Made by a program: the position numbers and the translations under genes
The notes under the pieces: generated by a model
Told to the model about the DNA's origin: nothing
Seen by the model: only the letters and a program-made list of their open reading frames with translations
Database searches by the model: none
In this document: positions 36,542 through 50,501 of the stretch, piece by piece
Layout: every line of letters begins with the position of its first letter
How positions within the stretch are numbered: position 1 is the first letter of the stretch
NCBI RefSeq assembly: GCF_001949145.1
Contig: NW_019091356.1
Location: 4,303,211-4,367,210 of the forward strand
DNA from: Acanthaster planci
Taxonomy: Eukaryota; Echinodermata; Asteroidea; Valvatida; Acanthasteridae
Length of the DNA: 64,000 bases
Reading direction: 5' to 3'

Positions 36542-39500
36542 TGTACCCGTCCATCTTTGTTCTGCAAAGTGACCTCGTTTGTTTATTGTCAACACACTCA
36601 GAAACGCCCCGTGATCCGTAGTTTCTGAGGTAAATTATGCGACCTGCGCTTTGAGCATTATAAACGAACGACGCTTTTCATGATTTTTTTTTCTCAAAGC
36701 AGCAAACTCAAAGCATGAAACAAGTGGATAAAATGATATCTGAAGTATTTCAACAAAACCTCGAATTTTTCAGTTTTGAACAATTACACACACAAATACC
36801 AAAGATGTACACCATCTTTGAGTTAACAAATGACGAACTAACAACCAACACCCCAGTCGTTCCATTAGGGGCTCCAATAAACGTAAAGCAAACATTGAGT
36901 GGATCAGATTTTCAGGGACCTTGAGAGGTGTGCGTCCAGGACATTGGAGACGATAGCAGTTATCAGGTTTCACGCCTACCTTCTGGTCACGCATATGATG
37001 GGTGAGGATCTATAAGGTTGATATCTCTCGTTTGTTTAAACCTGACCTTCAGGATCATGCAATTTGAGAAGACAGTATACAAAAGTAGCGGCAGTTACTT
37101 TTATTTATTGGCGTTCTAGTCTCCGCCGAAATGTCATGTTATTTCAGTTAATGGTCGTCCCATATATCTCCTTTTTCAAAAGGCACCTGACGGCTCCCCT
37201 AAAAAATGAGATCCAGAGATATCCGTTCGTTCACCCGAGGACAAGGAGATTCACAGCGCAATGGATGAGTCGTTTTGCGACGATAGTTTGACATGTTTGT
37301 CTAACGATCTGCGAGATTTGACCTGACGTGTCCAGCAGTTGTTGAGTTTGTTTTCCCAAGCAATTTTTGTGTGTTTCCTATACATCCGGTGGGGGTGCTT
37401 TGCAAGATGTTTTCTCTAGTTTTTATTTCTGGCGGAGCTTCGTAAACGTTTTGTGGATTGCGACAGTTAACCTTGTCCCCAGTGGCTATTCGGACTCGTA
37501 CCCTCCCCCTCTCTCGAGGTTGTTAGCTTGCTTTTAGCCGGAGTCCCTTGACGGCATATATATATAGAGAGAAAGTCAGATTTCTTCTGAATACATGTCT
37601 GTTTTTTGTTTCTGTTCCCATCAGGCAGCCGCTGTGTGTAATAATTCTATGCCCACTCGAACCCACAGTGGACAAATTAAAAAATGAAAAAAATAATGGT
37701 TCCTAATCCGATTATTGATTACCACCCACTTTCAATAAGCAAAATTGTACGAGGAGACAAATTCTTATTTACAATTCATGGACACATCGACGCTCCCTCT
37801 CTCATGTCATATCAGGAAGACAGATGCATTAGAAGGGGTTTTCTGGTAAAATTATCTTACTATTTACTCCTAGATATTTTGGAGAAAACATTGCTTTCTG
37901 ACCTACTTCGGTTCTTACTTTGATTTTCTTAATAAAGGGTAGCCCCTCCTTTCATGTGGGAGTGCCCGACGTGGATGCTGCGTTCCAGAGGGTGTGTGTC
38001 TGGTTCCCCTACTCAGTCATTCATAGACACTTGGAATATTTGGTTGTTCCTACTTATCCAGGCATTTGGACAACACGTCAGCTGCTACAGCGGCCAGACT
38101 CGTTCGAGTCGCGGAGAAAATGTCAAAAAAGTGCGCCTTACCTAACACTCGGTACGCCCACGTTCCCCGTCTGTCAACGTTAACATGAATGCCTGTCATT
38201 GGTATAGATTCTTGAAAGAATGAAATCCAAGTAGAGAGCAATTGGGGATCAGTGCGTGCGCACGATTAGCGATTTTCTCCTTTGATGTGGAGAGGACGTA
38301 GTTCGCTGAATTTCAGTATCGGCACGATTTCCAGGAGAGTTGGGTTGATTAAAAATTAATAGGGCGCTTCCTGTGAGATTTTCCTGGGGACTCTTTTCTC
38401 ATTTCGGCAACTAATGGAAGCTGTCATTTCGTCTTGAACTGTGAGGATATCAACAGTGTCGCTTTGTGATGGAGACGGCAGTTCCTTTTATATAAGAAGC
38501 TGTTTAGATTCCGGCTGAAATAAAAATAATTTGAGAAAAAAGGGGGTCTCGAAATAACCGACGTTCCACGAACATTGAGTATTAATGTTGAGCGCGATCG
38601 GCTGAGCTGCACGATAGTTGTGCGATTGCTCTGTGCGATTGGTCGAACCTTCAAAAAACTTCCTTTTTCGAAATCATCGTGAATTAGACAGAAAGGAGAC
38701 TAGCTAATGGGGGAATTATCGATAAATTGTTGAGTAAGATTGACCGATCGACCTACCGCATCCAAGACACGTGCTTCGGTTAAAACCTGACATCTTTTGT
38801 TAACACTGCGACGCTGGTGACGTGCAAAATACGGCATCATGTACACAGCTATCGGAGACTCAAAGGGGAACATTACAGCTTACAACAAGCTCAGGCCTTG
38901 TAATCCGAGCTGCCAAATTGAAACTGCCCACAAAACTGTCGAGGTTTTCTACAAAGGGGCATCGAAACTTAAGCTGGAAATGTCTTTCAAACGAGGCAGA
39001 GTGCGTGTGCTCAGTGCTGCGTTGAAGACTACGGTTTGGCAAGACGTTTTTATTTCGGGTTTTTCTGTGCCACAAGTGCGTTGACATCTCCTACGGTGCC
39101 TATAGGCCTATACTTGCTGGTGGCGGGTCAGTTTGATTCTGTCTGAGGTGGACTTTGCACGTTTTCCTCTGCGATCACGATCAGACAGCACGCTGCCCTA
39201 TCGCTGCACCGCACAAACGAGGGTCTCATGAATTCGTGTGCATTCTCGACCTACCCGCACCTTCAGTCCTGTCATTGAGCAGAGGATCTCGAGTAGGCTT
39301 CCCAACTCCTCCATGGCGCCGATATGTTTGAATATTTCTTTCTGTATTTTTGTAACCAGTCTTGGGCAAGTGGTCGTGGTATTAACGCGTGCTCACGGTC
39401 CATGCATGCCTGTGATAGTAAGGATGCTAATTAGGACAAGACGCAAAGTGCCACTCAAGGACTTCAGAGTTAATTTGATTGACATTGACAAGTCCTCAGT

Positions 39501-42500
39501 GTGAACTGAACTAGTGACCCCCGACAAAACTGGTTATGTACAGCCTCTGCAGCAAGTGTATTCCTCTCTGAGTGCTGTGCCACCGTATTTAAATAAAGCA
39601 CGCTTTTCTGATTTCAACTACAAAAGTGACAGGTGTGGTGTTAGTACTTTTACTTCCAATTCCCCAACAGCTGTGTTGCGAATAGAAAATAAGTGTTTGC
39701 AGTGAAAAAAACCTTAGCTTGGATGTTCAGGTAAAGTGTACAACGCTTTTACCACGGCCATTGAAATAAGTTAGCATCTTCCATCACAGATCCTTTTTTT
39801 CACCACAACTTTTCATTTTGCATGTATTATGCACACAGAGGATGCGTGTTGATACCTTTAAGTGGCTGGACAAGTGCTGTATCTATGAACAGTCCTTGGT
39901 ACGTAATCCTGTAGAGAAACCGTATACCATCACAGAAATCGTCTTTATCAAGGGATTATCAGGAAAAACAAGACAACCATTTCTTCGTCAGAGGTCGATC
40001 TCTGGCGCGTATTACGTCATGCAAGTTGCCACAGCAACGGGCAAAATCCTTTGTTTTTTCCCGGCGTTTCCATCTCCCTGTTGTGATGGTTGTGTGGGGA
40101 AAACACTGCATCCTGGGTGGGAATAGGAGGTCTAACGTGCGGACATTTGATCATTCCCTTTGGCACATTCTATCGATTCTTTGTGTCCTCCTGCGTCCCA
40201 CTTTTTTCCCGGCCTTCTGTTTTTTGTCCTGTGTGTCCAGTAGAAACAAATTTATTGCTCATGCAAGAGATTTGTCAGGTCGACCACTGAGATGAGCCCA
40301 AAACTAAATTCTGATTGGATGGAAAGCCTAGCGTGTTTTGATCGCTGATTGATTGAGGCAGGTTACCGAATTCGGCACCATGAGCCGATCGGAATTTCAG
40401 ATTCTGTTTTTAATTGTAAGAAATGGTGCTGGTATCTGGTTGCTAGTGGGGCAGAAACCTCATTGAATATCCAGGTTTCTTTGAAAAAAAAGTCTCATAA
40501 TCTCTTGTACAATATTTGCCACGATGGGTATTTAACATGACGCTTGTTGTGTTGTGAAATGAGATTGGATTAGGATAAAGGAGATAAGCATTTGTTTAGT
40601 TTCCTGGCAAAACAACCGAACGGCAAATGAGAGGAACTTGCTCACCGCACCTGATGAAGACTGGGGAGAAAGTAGCTAACTACAAAGGGTATTCCGTGAC
40701 ACAGAAATGCAGACCTCTGAGTTAATGAACCCTAGGACAAATTACTTTGTTGGTTGAGGGTGTCATCGATGCGGAAACACTGACTGATTGTATTTTGAAG
40801 TAATGTTTACTAACACGTTATTAATATTTCAACATGCTACTTAGCGAGACCGTGTCGTAGAACACATTATTTCCAGTAGTCGCGGAGGGCTCATAATTCT
40901 CAAGAAATGAAAGTTTCATCATCATAAGCTACTTTGCAAAGGAAAAAAATGTATGCCTCGACTGTGACAGGCATGCATAATTTAGATAGGGACCGAGGAC
41001 GAGCTGTTTCGCAACACACAAAGGCGCGAGTTCAGACGAAGCGCGAGGGCCGCAGAATCGTCAGAGTTAAGGCGGCATTGAGCCAAGGTCAGGACGGATA
41101 AAACACAGTCGGCTGCGTATCTACGGAGAGGCTTGACCGCGCCGTAGCGATTCACGTCTTGGACGAACACGTGTGGGGTGCTTGCTGTGCCGTTCCTGAA
41201 GAAAAAAATGAACATCTTCAATTTTAAAACTACAATTCTGTCGATTCTGTTTCTGGAAGTTTGTAAAGATATTGTGTTCGTCTCGGTTCTCGAAATAATC
41301 TAACGTGATTTTGATTGCTATTGGTACCGCAGGAGACTATCGTCATTTTCTGTCACCGATCCATACAACACTTCTATATTTAGGATTACTGCTACCTTGC
41401 AGAAAAAGATTTTTATTCATTTTTACTCTAATCTAGTCACGATTATTCACAGTGAAAAATTACCGATGAACTGAATTATAAAACAACAGGTCAAGAGGGT
41501 TTCTAAAGTTATTCAGGTAATGCCCTTTTTTCCAGGCTCTACCGCGAGGTTTAATCCTTCACCGTGCAAAATAATTCTTTCTCAAGGATGAACAAGGAAG
41601 GGAATAAGATGGAAAAAGATACCCTTAGACCTGCCCCAGATCTGTCTCAACTGGTGAATTCTAATGTTAGTGGTGAGTTCAGCTTCATTATATGCCGAGG
41701 TCTCCGCACACCAGTTTCCGCTCTCTTTATCACATCCTGTCGTTGACAATGAGATACTGTCACTGTTGCTGTTGTGATGAAGGATTTAACCCCCATTCCT
41801 GGGAATTGATATTCCTCTCTTTTCGTCACTTTCACTCGCTTCCTTCAAACAGTTTTCCATTCTTCCTGGACGCACCATGCAGGTTACACACTAAGAATGC
41901 TTTCATGTACTGAGAATGCTCTCCTCCACTGAATCGCTCTGTTACTGCATGAAAGACTTCCTGAAGGCTTGTTTCAGTATATCAGGACTATACTTGTTCC
42001 AAGGACCTCACTGTGTCTCGCACTTGTGGCATTTCTAGTACACTTTTGGTACGGATCCCATTCGCTACATTTGGCACTTTGCTTATACTGATTACTTCGT
42101 ACATTGCTTATAGACACTTTGGACGCACTCCCCCAATTTATCTCTAGATATCAATATGAGGAATAAGTATACACGGTGATTAAACCTTCTTGTTTAACTG
42201 TTTGTGTTGTCCTGAGCAAAGAGCCGCCAAGAAGTACAGGTAAACACGCGTCATCCTTTACCATTAATTTGGGCCATGGCTAGCAATTGCTGGTATGGTT
42301 TTCGTATACTGTCCACCTTAAAGTCCACGTGGTTCAGATCTCAATTTCTGAAAAATACCACCTGGGGAGAGAATGTTTTTTTAATTTAATATCGAGGGCT
42401 GTGCGAGTCTGTTAGGTATGCTGTGCAATCATGAGAGTTGCAAATGGTATATATAGAAATTAGTAGGTGTTTTTGTTTCAGTGATCAGTGAGCTTTCCAT

Positions 42501-45500
42501 GAGAAAGTGCTCAAAATCCTGAGTAGAACACTTCATTAAAATTCGAGGCTTACTCTTGAGTAAGGTTGACCAAACGCGATGCCATGAAGTTTCCACTCAT
42601 TTAAGAGAAAGAGAAAGATTCACAACGTGTGTTCCAGGTACAATTTGCGTCACGGGCTCCTTTAAGGCAGCTTAAAAGCCTTCGTGCCGGAACCTCGTTT
42701 TCATGGACGAACTAAAGCACTCCCGTCACATTGGCTTATACCGTCTACGGACTAAGAAAGCTGCAAAGTGGGACATGACTGTGTGCATTGATGTACAAAG
42801 TGCGAAGTCTGCTGTAATGGCTCCCTTTGATTTCTAGTGAGACATTTTTTACATTACGAGGTGGAGTGTAGAGCGGAGTTAATGACAGCTATAACCTGTC
42901 AGTTGAGGACGAAATGAAAATGAGTCAAATTTGTCTTCTTTTAAGTTGAAGATCTAACTCCAACTTGATCCATCTCCTTGCTGCATAGTTTGGTCTTTAT
43001 TGACCACAGGTCACACCTCTGTGCCAATTTGGAGAGAACACTCATTAAGCACTTTCTTGTAATAGTTGTTAAATTAACCGAGCACGAATTGTGGGAATAA
43101 AACTCTCTGACAGAACAGGTTTGCAGACATGCTGATTAATGATCGAACGGTCGTGTCACGGGTGCACGTGCTCCGCGACACATTTATAACTAAACATGTT
43201 TCAGGTGCCTTGTGTTGGCATGATTTCTCTATCGATCGTACGATTGCATGTAACTCGTGCCAAATCCCAATCGTTATTCGTTATCATCTGTGACATTGTG
43301 CGCCAGTAGCGATGAGGCACATGGTCGCACATCAAAGCTGCGTGTTCAAATATAGTCCTGTCGAGGGAGGCATTTTGTCGAATGTTGCACATGCTTTAGG
43401 ACTTTCAAGGCTCATGTTGTCGTTAGCTCGTCACAGTATCTAAGGTAGGCATAGCTGTGCTTTTCACGAGCCTTCCAAACGTTTAGTAGAATAATCAAGC
43501 TTAAGGAAAAGCCTTGTTTGAGGGAAGTTATAAGTGTGATGGTACTGCACTTTTCATTCTCAAAGAATTGGTATTATGTCTATGGGCTGCTTCCCTTGTT
43601 CGTCAACTGGACCTGTCTGTTCAGAAGAGACTTCAATTAGGCCTATCTCGAGTTGTGTGTAGAATCATGCGAATTTGCGAGCCATCCATATTTAAACTTA
43701 ACGAGCCATTCAATGTATAGCAATTTCGCCATCTTTATTACGCTATTGGCTGTGATACTTAACCAATAACGGATGATCCAGTCACTGTTCTCACGTATGC
43801 AAAGGACACCAGCTTTTAAGATACGTGTAGCTTTTCTCTTTGGTTGTACATAGCACTTATGAAAAGTACGAGGAAAGTTAACGCCATCTTTTAACATGAG
43901 AGAGTCAGTCAAATTATATTGGTGCCTTTGATACCATAGTCTCGATACTAAGATTGGGCTTGAGAGGGCCATTAGAAAGATTCTTTCTTCACAAGTCGTC
44001 TGCACTTTTCCCGTTATGTTCAGCGGAGGGAACTTCACAAATGGCGTTGTTGAACACGGACATGCATAAGCGCTCGATCACTGGTGTAGTGCTTACCTAT
44101 AAACGTCTATTATCGACACCACTGATCGAATTTCCCAATCCAGCCATTATCTGTATTTTGACTTCCCTCGCTCCTTCGCTCACGTCCATTAAAAGGGTAT
44201 CTCTTTTTTTCTGTCCATTTTTTTTTCTTTCGGGATGGGTTTGTGCTGGCGCCATACAGTGTAGACAGGTATTGATGGATACGTCAGGCGAGACTCAATC
44301 CTGTGTCATTTACTTGATACATGCAAGCACAGGCGTCTTCGTGTTATCACCGATACACGACACGATGTAGAGTGCAGTTTTAAGGAGGTGACAGGACTCC
44401 CTGGCTCACCGCCCACACCGTGTCACCCTGTAAAGGAGAAGCAGTTTGGCATGCGAGGAGCGCATTTCCTCTTAACTTGAATATGTCTCCTTAATGTCTC
44501 CCTCATGACTTCAAATCTGATTATAAAATGAAGCAAATGGACTGATCTTAGCTGAGTGGCGACGATGCTTGTTTTACAGTGTGGTTTGAAGGAACTGAAG
44601 AATTCAACAGCTGAATACACTTATCTACAGGTGTTATTATAATTTCGTTACTTTCAAACTTTCAAAGCAACACAGCAATTTCTGAGAAATGAACAAAACT
44701 CCATCGTGTTGTATATGTGTCTGTTTTCAATCTTATTTGTTTTTTAATTGGCATTGATAGCATGTCTGAAAGTAAAGTTGTTGGATGTCCTGAATAGCGC
44801 ATTACTGCTGCCGCTGGGCACCAGTTCCAACTTTATTCCCTGGTGGCAGCGGTGGGATCACATGAAATTATTTCCCAGTGTCGATGTCGCTTAAAGCTTC
44901 AGTATAGATTAAATCGGCGAAGCATCTTACGTGTTTGGACTCAAATTATTCTCGTATTACGGCACCCACTCGGCTCCGCTCGTATGCGCAGCCTGGCCTG
45001 TAACAATATGTCGGTCACGAAATACCAAATTTCTAGTCTCCACCTGGTCGGGGCTTCGTTGCCGAGGGGTACGAAAGCGAATCAGTAGAGCAGCAGTGTT
45101 AAAATAGTGCCATGTAACTATTCACGGGCATGCTTCTGCTTGTTTTCCCTGGCGTCTATACGTAACATCGTCTTTAGGATGCAATGACGGGCGTCGAAAT
45201 GCCTGCTTAGGGGATATGAAAGAAATATTACCTCGGTTTTACTAGGGGTGGTTGGATCGTTACCAGCACGGTCTAATCTTTCCAAGGTACCAATGATAGC
45301 TCGAACTTTGCTACAGATTCTTCTGCAAGTGCATGCTGAGTGTAACCGATGATGTTCTAAATCATCTTCCCTTGTTCTAGTCGATGACTGGGATTGGCAG
45401 AACCCTTGAATGGAGTTGAATTCAGATCAGTCGTTCGTGCACAATACAGTTTGGTAGCATGCGGTTGATCTTGCTTGAATCGTCCAAAATGATATTGGCA

Positions 45501-47433
45501 TTAGCGTGTGTTGACACACCAGATTGCGTACTACAGCAAAACTTCACACGTTCAAAAGGTGCTGGGGATCTGGTACTTTATATACCGAAGTGTGACGTCA
45601 CTGTGAACAAGAATGTGCAGTGCCAACGAACAGATTACGTGCGCGTATACTTGGTTCACGTGCTGGTTTGTCGCTAATGCCTTTTACACTTATAGCTGTG
45701 TGTGTGTGACATATTCACTCATGTACTCAATAACGCAGTCAGAATAGCAATGGTTGATGCTGTCCTTCCAGATAACTTTGGTCAACCACTTGCCCGTTTC
45801 CATTAGTGACTTGCTAACCGGCAGCTCTCACATTAAAGGCTACTTGTACGGTTAGAAACGATGTATGTATTTCTTAATAAGACGTGGCGGGACCATTCCA
45901 CTCTAGTACATCGATAAGGCACCACTTTCTTCAGTCATGCCCCTTGAGATTGAACTTTTATGGTCTGGGGTCCCAGCTGTATTGATCTGAGTCGAGCGAT
46001 TTCTTCGCTTGGCCATATCCCTCGGAGGCTTGGTGATAAAACCACAAGATAGGTGTACACTTCGGTTGTTTTTTTTAAACATTGGCGATAAAATGCACAC
46101 AATACGGTTGCCATAGCGACACCCATTTTCTTCTCTAGGGTACTGAGGAGCACTCGAAAACATGTTGAATCTGCCGTCGAGATAACTTCACGATGTGTAG
46201 CAGGTTGTTTTTATCAAATGCCTGGCTAAATGTTTTGAGAGTGTTTTATTATAGACGGTGTCTGGGAAATCAGAGAAAGTTTCTTGCTGACACTGTTTTT
46301 CAGTGAAATAACAAGCTCCAAGAATATGCAGTTGCCGTTGGTCATTCTTATACCATCACTGACATTGGCTTCAGTATCCCTCCGCGTGCCCTGTACATCA
46401 ATTGAATTGCAAATGAGCGTCGTGAAGATCACGTGACTAGCTTGTTAGCTTTTTATCCCCTGGTCGTGCGGGCACCAAGGACCAGTATAGAAGGTGAGTC
46501 TTCGTTTCAGCTGGCCATATCTCCGCGTAATTTGTCCCATCTGCGAGAACATAATACCCGACCGAATAAAAAGTCCAGACGCTACTTAATACTTTCGCTC
46601 AGTCCCTGCTTACCAGCTTGTGCAGCCGATAGGCATTCTGACATGTTGTCCCGTGGCTTTTGCCTACACAAATAGACCTTGACCTTGTAGAATATATTAG
46701 GTTGGTTATCAAATCGCGTACTATCTGCGAAGGATGGGCTATCTCATAAGGAAGTGTTTGTGATATCCAGTGAAATATTGCTACTGGTCCGTTGCACTTC
46801 TTTTGTATGATATTCGTTGAAGGTAAGTGGTTGCTCTGACAGTCTGATGTTTTTTGTTCTATTTTGAGATAGTCCAACTCAGTTGGCTCTTTAGTAAACC
46901 ATAAACAATGAGTTATCTTAGCGGCGACACGACGTTTAAAATTGAATACCGAGGAGTTTAAAGTAAAGCTTAAGCTTACTAAGGGATGATGTCTTTAATT
47001 AGCTGAATCTTAGTTGTACTGAAGTTTAATATCTGTTCTTGGAGATATCAGACAAACAAATGCTATCCAGTAGTCAATTCTTTCCATCGTAAAATTTGAC
47101 TCGTGATTTTCGGATTGCAAGCCGCAAGCAGAATCGTGACCAGTACCACTCTTCTATTTAGTGCTTTAATCTTTTACCAGATGAAACATCAAAATGCAAC
47201 AACTTTTCTTTTGTCTCTGGAGAACTGCTCATCATTAATCGCTGTAGCTATCGTCCATAGCAATTTCATGCTTACCTTAATTTTTTAAGATTGCTTGGAC
47301 TTTTACAACTTTGGAAAGATGTTTTTGTCAATTTCTACGAAATATGTGTAAAGCAAATCTTGCTATAAGTTTGCATTTTGGATTTTTATATAGTTTAGCC
47401 TACTTAGTGGAAAATTTCCCTTTTTTTCTACAG

Positions 47434-47608
47434 ACACGTCTCCGTGTGTACGTCTTGGTGTATTTCATGGCGTTCAACCTAGCCGTACCGGGAGCTGAAG
47501 GCCAGGACGATGGGATGGGCGAGGATGATGTAGGGGAGTTTATAAAAGCTAAAAAAAAGGAATGCACTTTGATGTACGAAAATGTCTCCCTGCCTGGAGT
47601 TTCGAAAG
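47434..47608 (+). CDS. Exon of a secreted cysteine-containing protein (signal peptide exon)
   Basis: The exon follows a strong acceptor (pyrimidine run TTTCCCTTTTTTTCTACAG, 47415-47433) and ends at AAG before GTAAGC. It starts in phase 0 and ends in phase 1. It encodes TRLR, then a hydrophobic stretch VYVLVYFMAFNLAV and PGAEG, which reads as the core and cleavage region of a signal peptide. An acidic segment (QDDGMGEDD), a basic IKAKKK, one cysteine and an N-glycosylation sequon (NVS) follow. The start ATG probably lies in an upstream exon, because starting at the internal Met (47467) would leave too short a signal peptide. The exon pairs by phase with 62948-63042. The family is not recognised; an extracellular modular or cysteine-rich protein is an inference. 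Confidence 0.65.
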
Positions 47609-48145
47609 GTAAGCATGGCTTGAGCTCGAGTGCCGATGCCGTCTTGTCTTGTAGTTGGTCCTTCGTTCTGTGTTGGCGTCGTGGTGGTTCATTGGAAAGA
47701 ATGCAAGTTGAGTCATGCGCACAGTCTGTCATGTCCCACTTTCAAGTTGTCTCAGTGTGTTCTGTTTGTTGTTATGATTGAGGTTTAGTTCATTTTTCTT
47801 GCTTTTTTCTGACTTGTACGCATGTCCTCAATCTGCATCGTGTCTTTCAGGCTCTGCTGTGCCCTTTTAACATTCTACTCTGTGGCATACAATGAGGTCA
47901 GTTATTTTCATTCGCTATAGTACAGAATTCACTACCGATACGTACTGAGCGACGATTGAACAATAACCCAGTCTGTGCAAGGATGGTTACGTTGCATTAC
48001 GGATCTAAACTGGGGAAAATGTCGGCAGGTCTTTAGCACTAGTCACTGACAGACGTAAATATCCCTACTGAAGGATTAATCGCCAAACAGTATGTACATT
48101 TTGATGTAGCGATTAGCATTGAACATGCATTTATTGCGTGTTTGT

Positions 48146-48163
48146 TTGTTTGTTTGTTTTGGA
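48146..48163. repeat. Short TTTG microsatellite
   Basis: Four to five GTTT units in a row, the complement of the AAAC motif seen at 20.8 and 50.5 kb. Confidence 0.85.
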
Positions 48164-48447
48164 ATGAAAACATAGGCCTGGCTTCATGTAACGGCACTGC
48201 ACAGCTTTATTATTATCATCATTGTTATCTCTTCAAAATCAAAATCATGTGGGACCTCCCACAAATACGAATTGAAGGGCCTTGCAAGCAAGCTGGCTAC
48301 TGACCGGCGGGCTTCGGTGTTCCGTCACTCTTACATGTATCACCATGATTATCGGCTGCTCTTTTGGGGTCATTTCTGATGTCTGTACACTTCAGTCGTC
48401 TCATGAATTGGATAGATGTTGGTGTCTGGCGAACTCTGCGAATGTGC

Positions 48448-48481
48448 AGTTAAAATACGTATTTAGTTAAAATACGTATTA
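48448..48481. repeat. 17-bp tandem duplication
   Basis: AGTTAAAATACGTATTT is repeated immediately with one difference at the last base. Each copy contains the palindrome AATACGTATT. Confidence 0.9.
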
Positions 48482-49115
48482 TTTATTGTGCTGGTTTGTA
48501 GATCCAGTTGCCGAGAAAAGTAAATGAATTGAATAAACGGTCCGGATCTGCCCTTCGGTATCCAGTCCGGGGCTATGAAGGTTTTAACCAGGAATTTCCA
48601 ATCTTTGGGATTCCCATTTAGTTTACCATCACCTTCCTGTCCAACGTCAGTTCGAGGCCCCCTCTCAACCAACCAGAAACCCTGAAACACCCTTATGCGT
48701 GTTGAATTTCCCGGACCTTGTGCACCAAAGTGGATTGGAATTAGATCTCGCAGGGTTTATGTCCTTACCCTTCAAATCATCGAGACAGCCGCTGAGTACT
48801 AGCTAAATCCTCTAGCATTCGTGCCAATATCCTATGTTCAACTGTGTTTTTGGTGCAACAACGATAGTACAACCATTCACTGTACGCGAAGGCGCCGACC
48901 CCTGTATGGTCGCAGACGTCCGTCTTATATTCCATTCTGCTAAAAACTACCGAATTTCCCACAGGAAAGCGGGCGGTAAGTTCTCGGTCGCATCATTTTT
49001 CTATCGGTTATTGCAGCCACGTACATCATCGTATTCTGTTGCAGTTCGGAGCCGGTTTCCGTAACGGCATGAGGGGCTATCACGCCCACGGTCAGGGGCG
49101 ACAAAGCGGAACGGT

Positions 49116-49272
49116 CTAGCCGGCATCGCGGGTCCCACTGAGACTTAAGTCTGCAACTCTGGGTACCACATGATCTTTCATCATGTACATGTATGCCTCA
49201 ATTTCTCTTTGCTGGCTCTGAGTCAGTTCTTTGGGTATGTATACGGAGATTAGGACATGATTGTTGGCAAAC
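49116..49272 (-). CDS. Possible terminal exon resembling a DnaJ/Hsp40 C-terminal domain
   Basis: On the - strand, after an AG at 49273-49274, the frame reads FANNHVLISVYIPKELTQSQ followed by QREIEAYM, and ends at a TAG at 49116-49118. In DnaJ proteins such as mitochondrial DNAJA3/Tid1 the end of the second substrate-binding domain has the form G-Y/F-G-D-H-Y-V-x-(I/V)-x-V-P-K-x-L-T-x-x-Q, then a short helix. The present frame follows that order, but the usual G-D is A-N-N and the tail is unlike known ones. The acceptor tract is weak; another AG at about 49305 would also keep the frame. AATAAA on this strand lies at 48482-48487. No J domain or zinc-finger exon was found upstream, so this may be a nested gene's last exon, a relic, or coincidence. 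Confidence 0.28.
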
Positions 49273-49356
49273 CTAACCACAAACCGTTTCCGATTGCTTA
49301 TTAAGAAGACAGATTGATGGTGATGCATTTATCTGCTGGCCAGTCATCGATTTTAG

Positions 49357-49378
49357 TTTGGTATCTTGTGATACCAAA
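49357..49378. repeat. Small hairpin
   Basis: TTTGGTATC-TTGT-GATACCAAA has nine paired bases and a four-base loop. It lies just upstream of the - strand DnaJ-like segment, in presumed intron. Confidence 0.6.
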
Positions 49379-50473
49379 GATCCAAGTTTTTTTATTTTGA
49401 ATTGGTATCCTCGCGTTTTCAGTAGATTTTTAAGGAAGATCAATTCCACTCCAGCGATACTGCTGTTACACCTCACGTGTGTCTAACCGACGCGACCAGT
49501 CTGTTTTTTTTTATTCTTTTTGGTTTCTCGGCACCAAAATAGCTTCCAATAAGGTACTGAAGGCGGCCCGTATACATGATGGCGTAATCCCGACTGCTTC
49601 CTGTCTTTGGCTTTAATACCTCCTGTCTTATTACATAGGAAGGTATATCCATTTACTTTATGTTGGCACCTTGTGACAAAAATGTCTTTACTAGGCCAGT
49701 TTGTTTCTCCCTTTAAATGTATGTTCTCACAAATGAAGTATGTCGTTTGTGCATTATTAGCGAAGTTCCAATAGCGTAGCTCCTATGACGTTAGCCTGTT
49801 TCTTGACACACGAATCAAATGACACCTTCTTAGGTCGTCGCTGATTGGAAGATTCATTCCCGTCGCACCTTGAAATATTGAAAACGGAGATCTTTGTTTT
49901 GAAAAATTGACCAAGGAGTATCCCACCTACGCTGTCAAACTATTGCATGCTCGTCGTATGCTACGAACCCCGATGTGGAGGTTTGCAATTATACAAGTCG
50001 CTCATGAATAATCCGAGGCATTTCCCACTTTGGACGTCGTGATAGAGCCCTGCACTTGATCTAGGCTGACAGATGAAGTTCTAATGACTTGAGTTGAGTG
50101 GTAGTGGATCTGTTAGATTAAGTTTGCTCATTTTCAACCTGCCCTCGTTTTTTATTCAATGTGGTACTTGTGTAAACAGAAGGAGTGTGTTTGATTTAAG
50201 CTAGGGTTAAAACAGGTCAATTATTCTCAGGGTGGAGAACGGGAGAAGGAAAAATCCTTTTCAATTTTTTTCTCTTTCTGCTTTCCTGATGGCCTCTGTC
50301 TTGTGCCCCAGATTTTTGTCTGACAAGCGTACAATCCCTCTGTGGGAAATCTGAGCTGGTAATGAGATCAGCTCGAGGGGAGGAAGCGACACCGTTGGTC
50401 ATTAAGGAGGTTGATTGCAAAGAAGTGAAGACGTTATACTTGTCCCCGGTTCCCGATGGCCCATGTTCCCCCT

Positions 50474-50489
50474 CCCGAGTCGGCTCGGG
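50474..50489. repeat. Small GC hairpin
   Basis: CCCGAG-TCGG-CTCGGG lies 12 bases before the AAAC microsatellite. Confidence 0.6.
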
Positions 50490-50501
50490 ATGCTGCAGCA
50501 A

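Larger units (their letters stand above)
35856..47433. other. Non-coding stretch, probably upstream of or within a gene
   Basis: Contains adjacent small palindromes at 36392-36422, the T8-G9 junction at 36525-36541, and TAGGCCTA at 39103 and 43638. At 41536-41672 an open segment follows TTTTTTCCAG and ends before GTGAGT. It holds ATG at 41588 and a short hydrophilic frame of 28 codons, but I cannot tell it from chance. No exon of a known protein was recognised. Confidence 0.45.

Noticed and set aside
41536-41672. Segment between TTTTTTCCAG and GTGAGT with an internal ATG at 41588
   Set aside because: Good splice-like borders, but only 28 hydrophilic codons, ending in phase 1, which does not fit the exon at 47434. 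Kept only as a remark.
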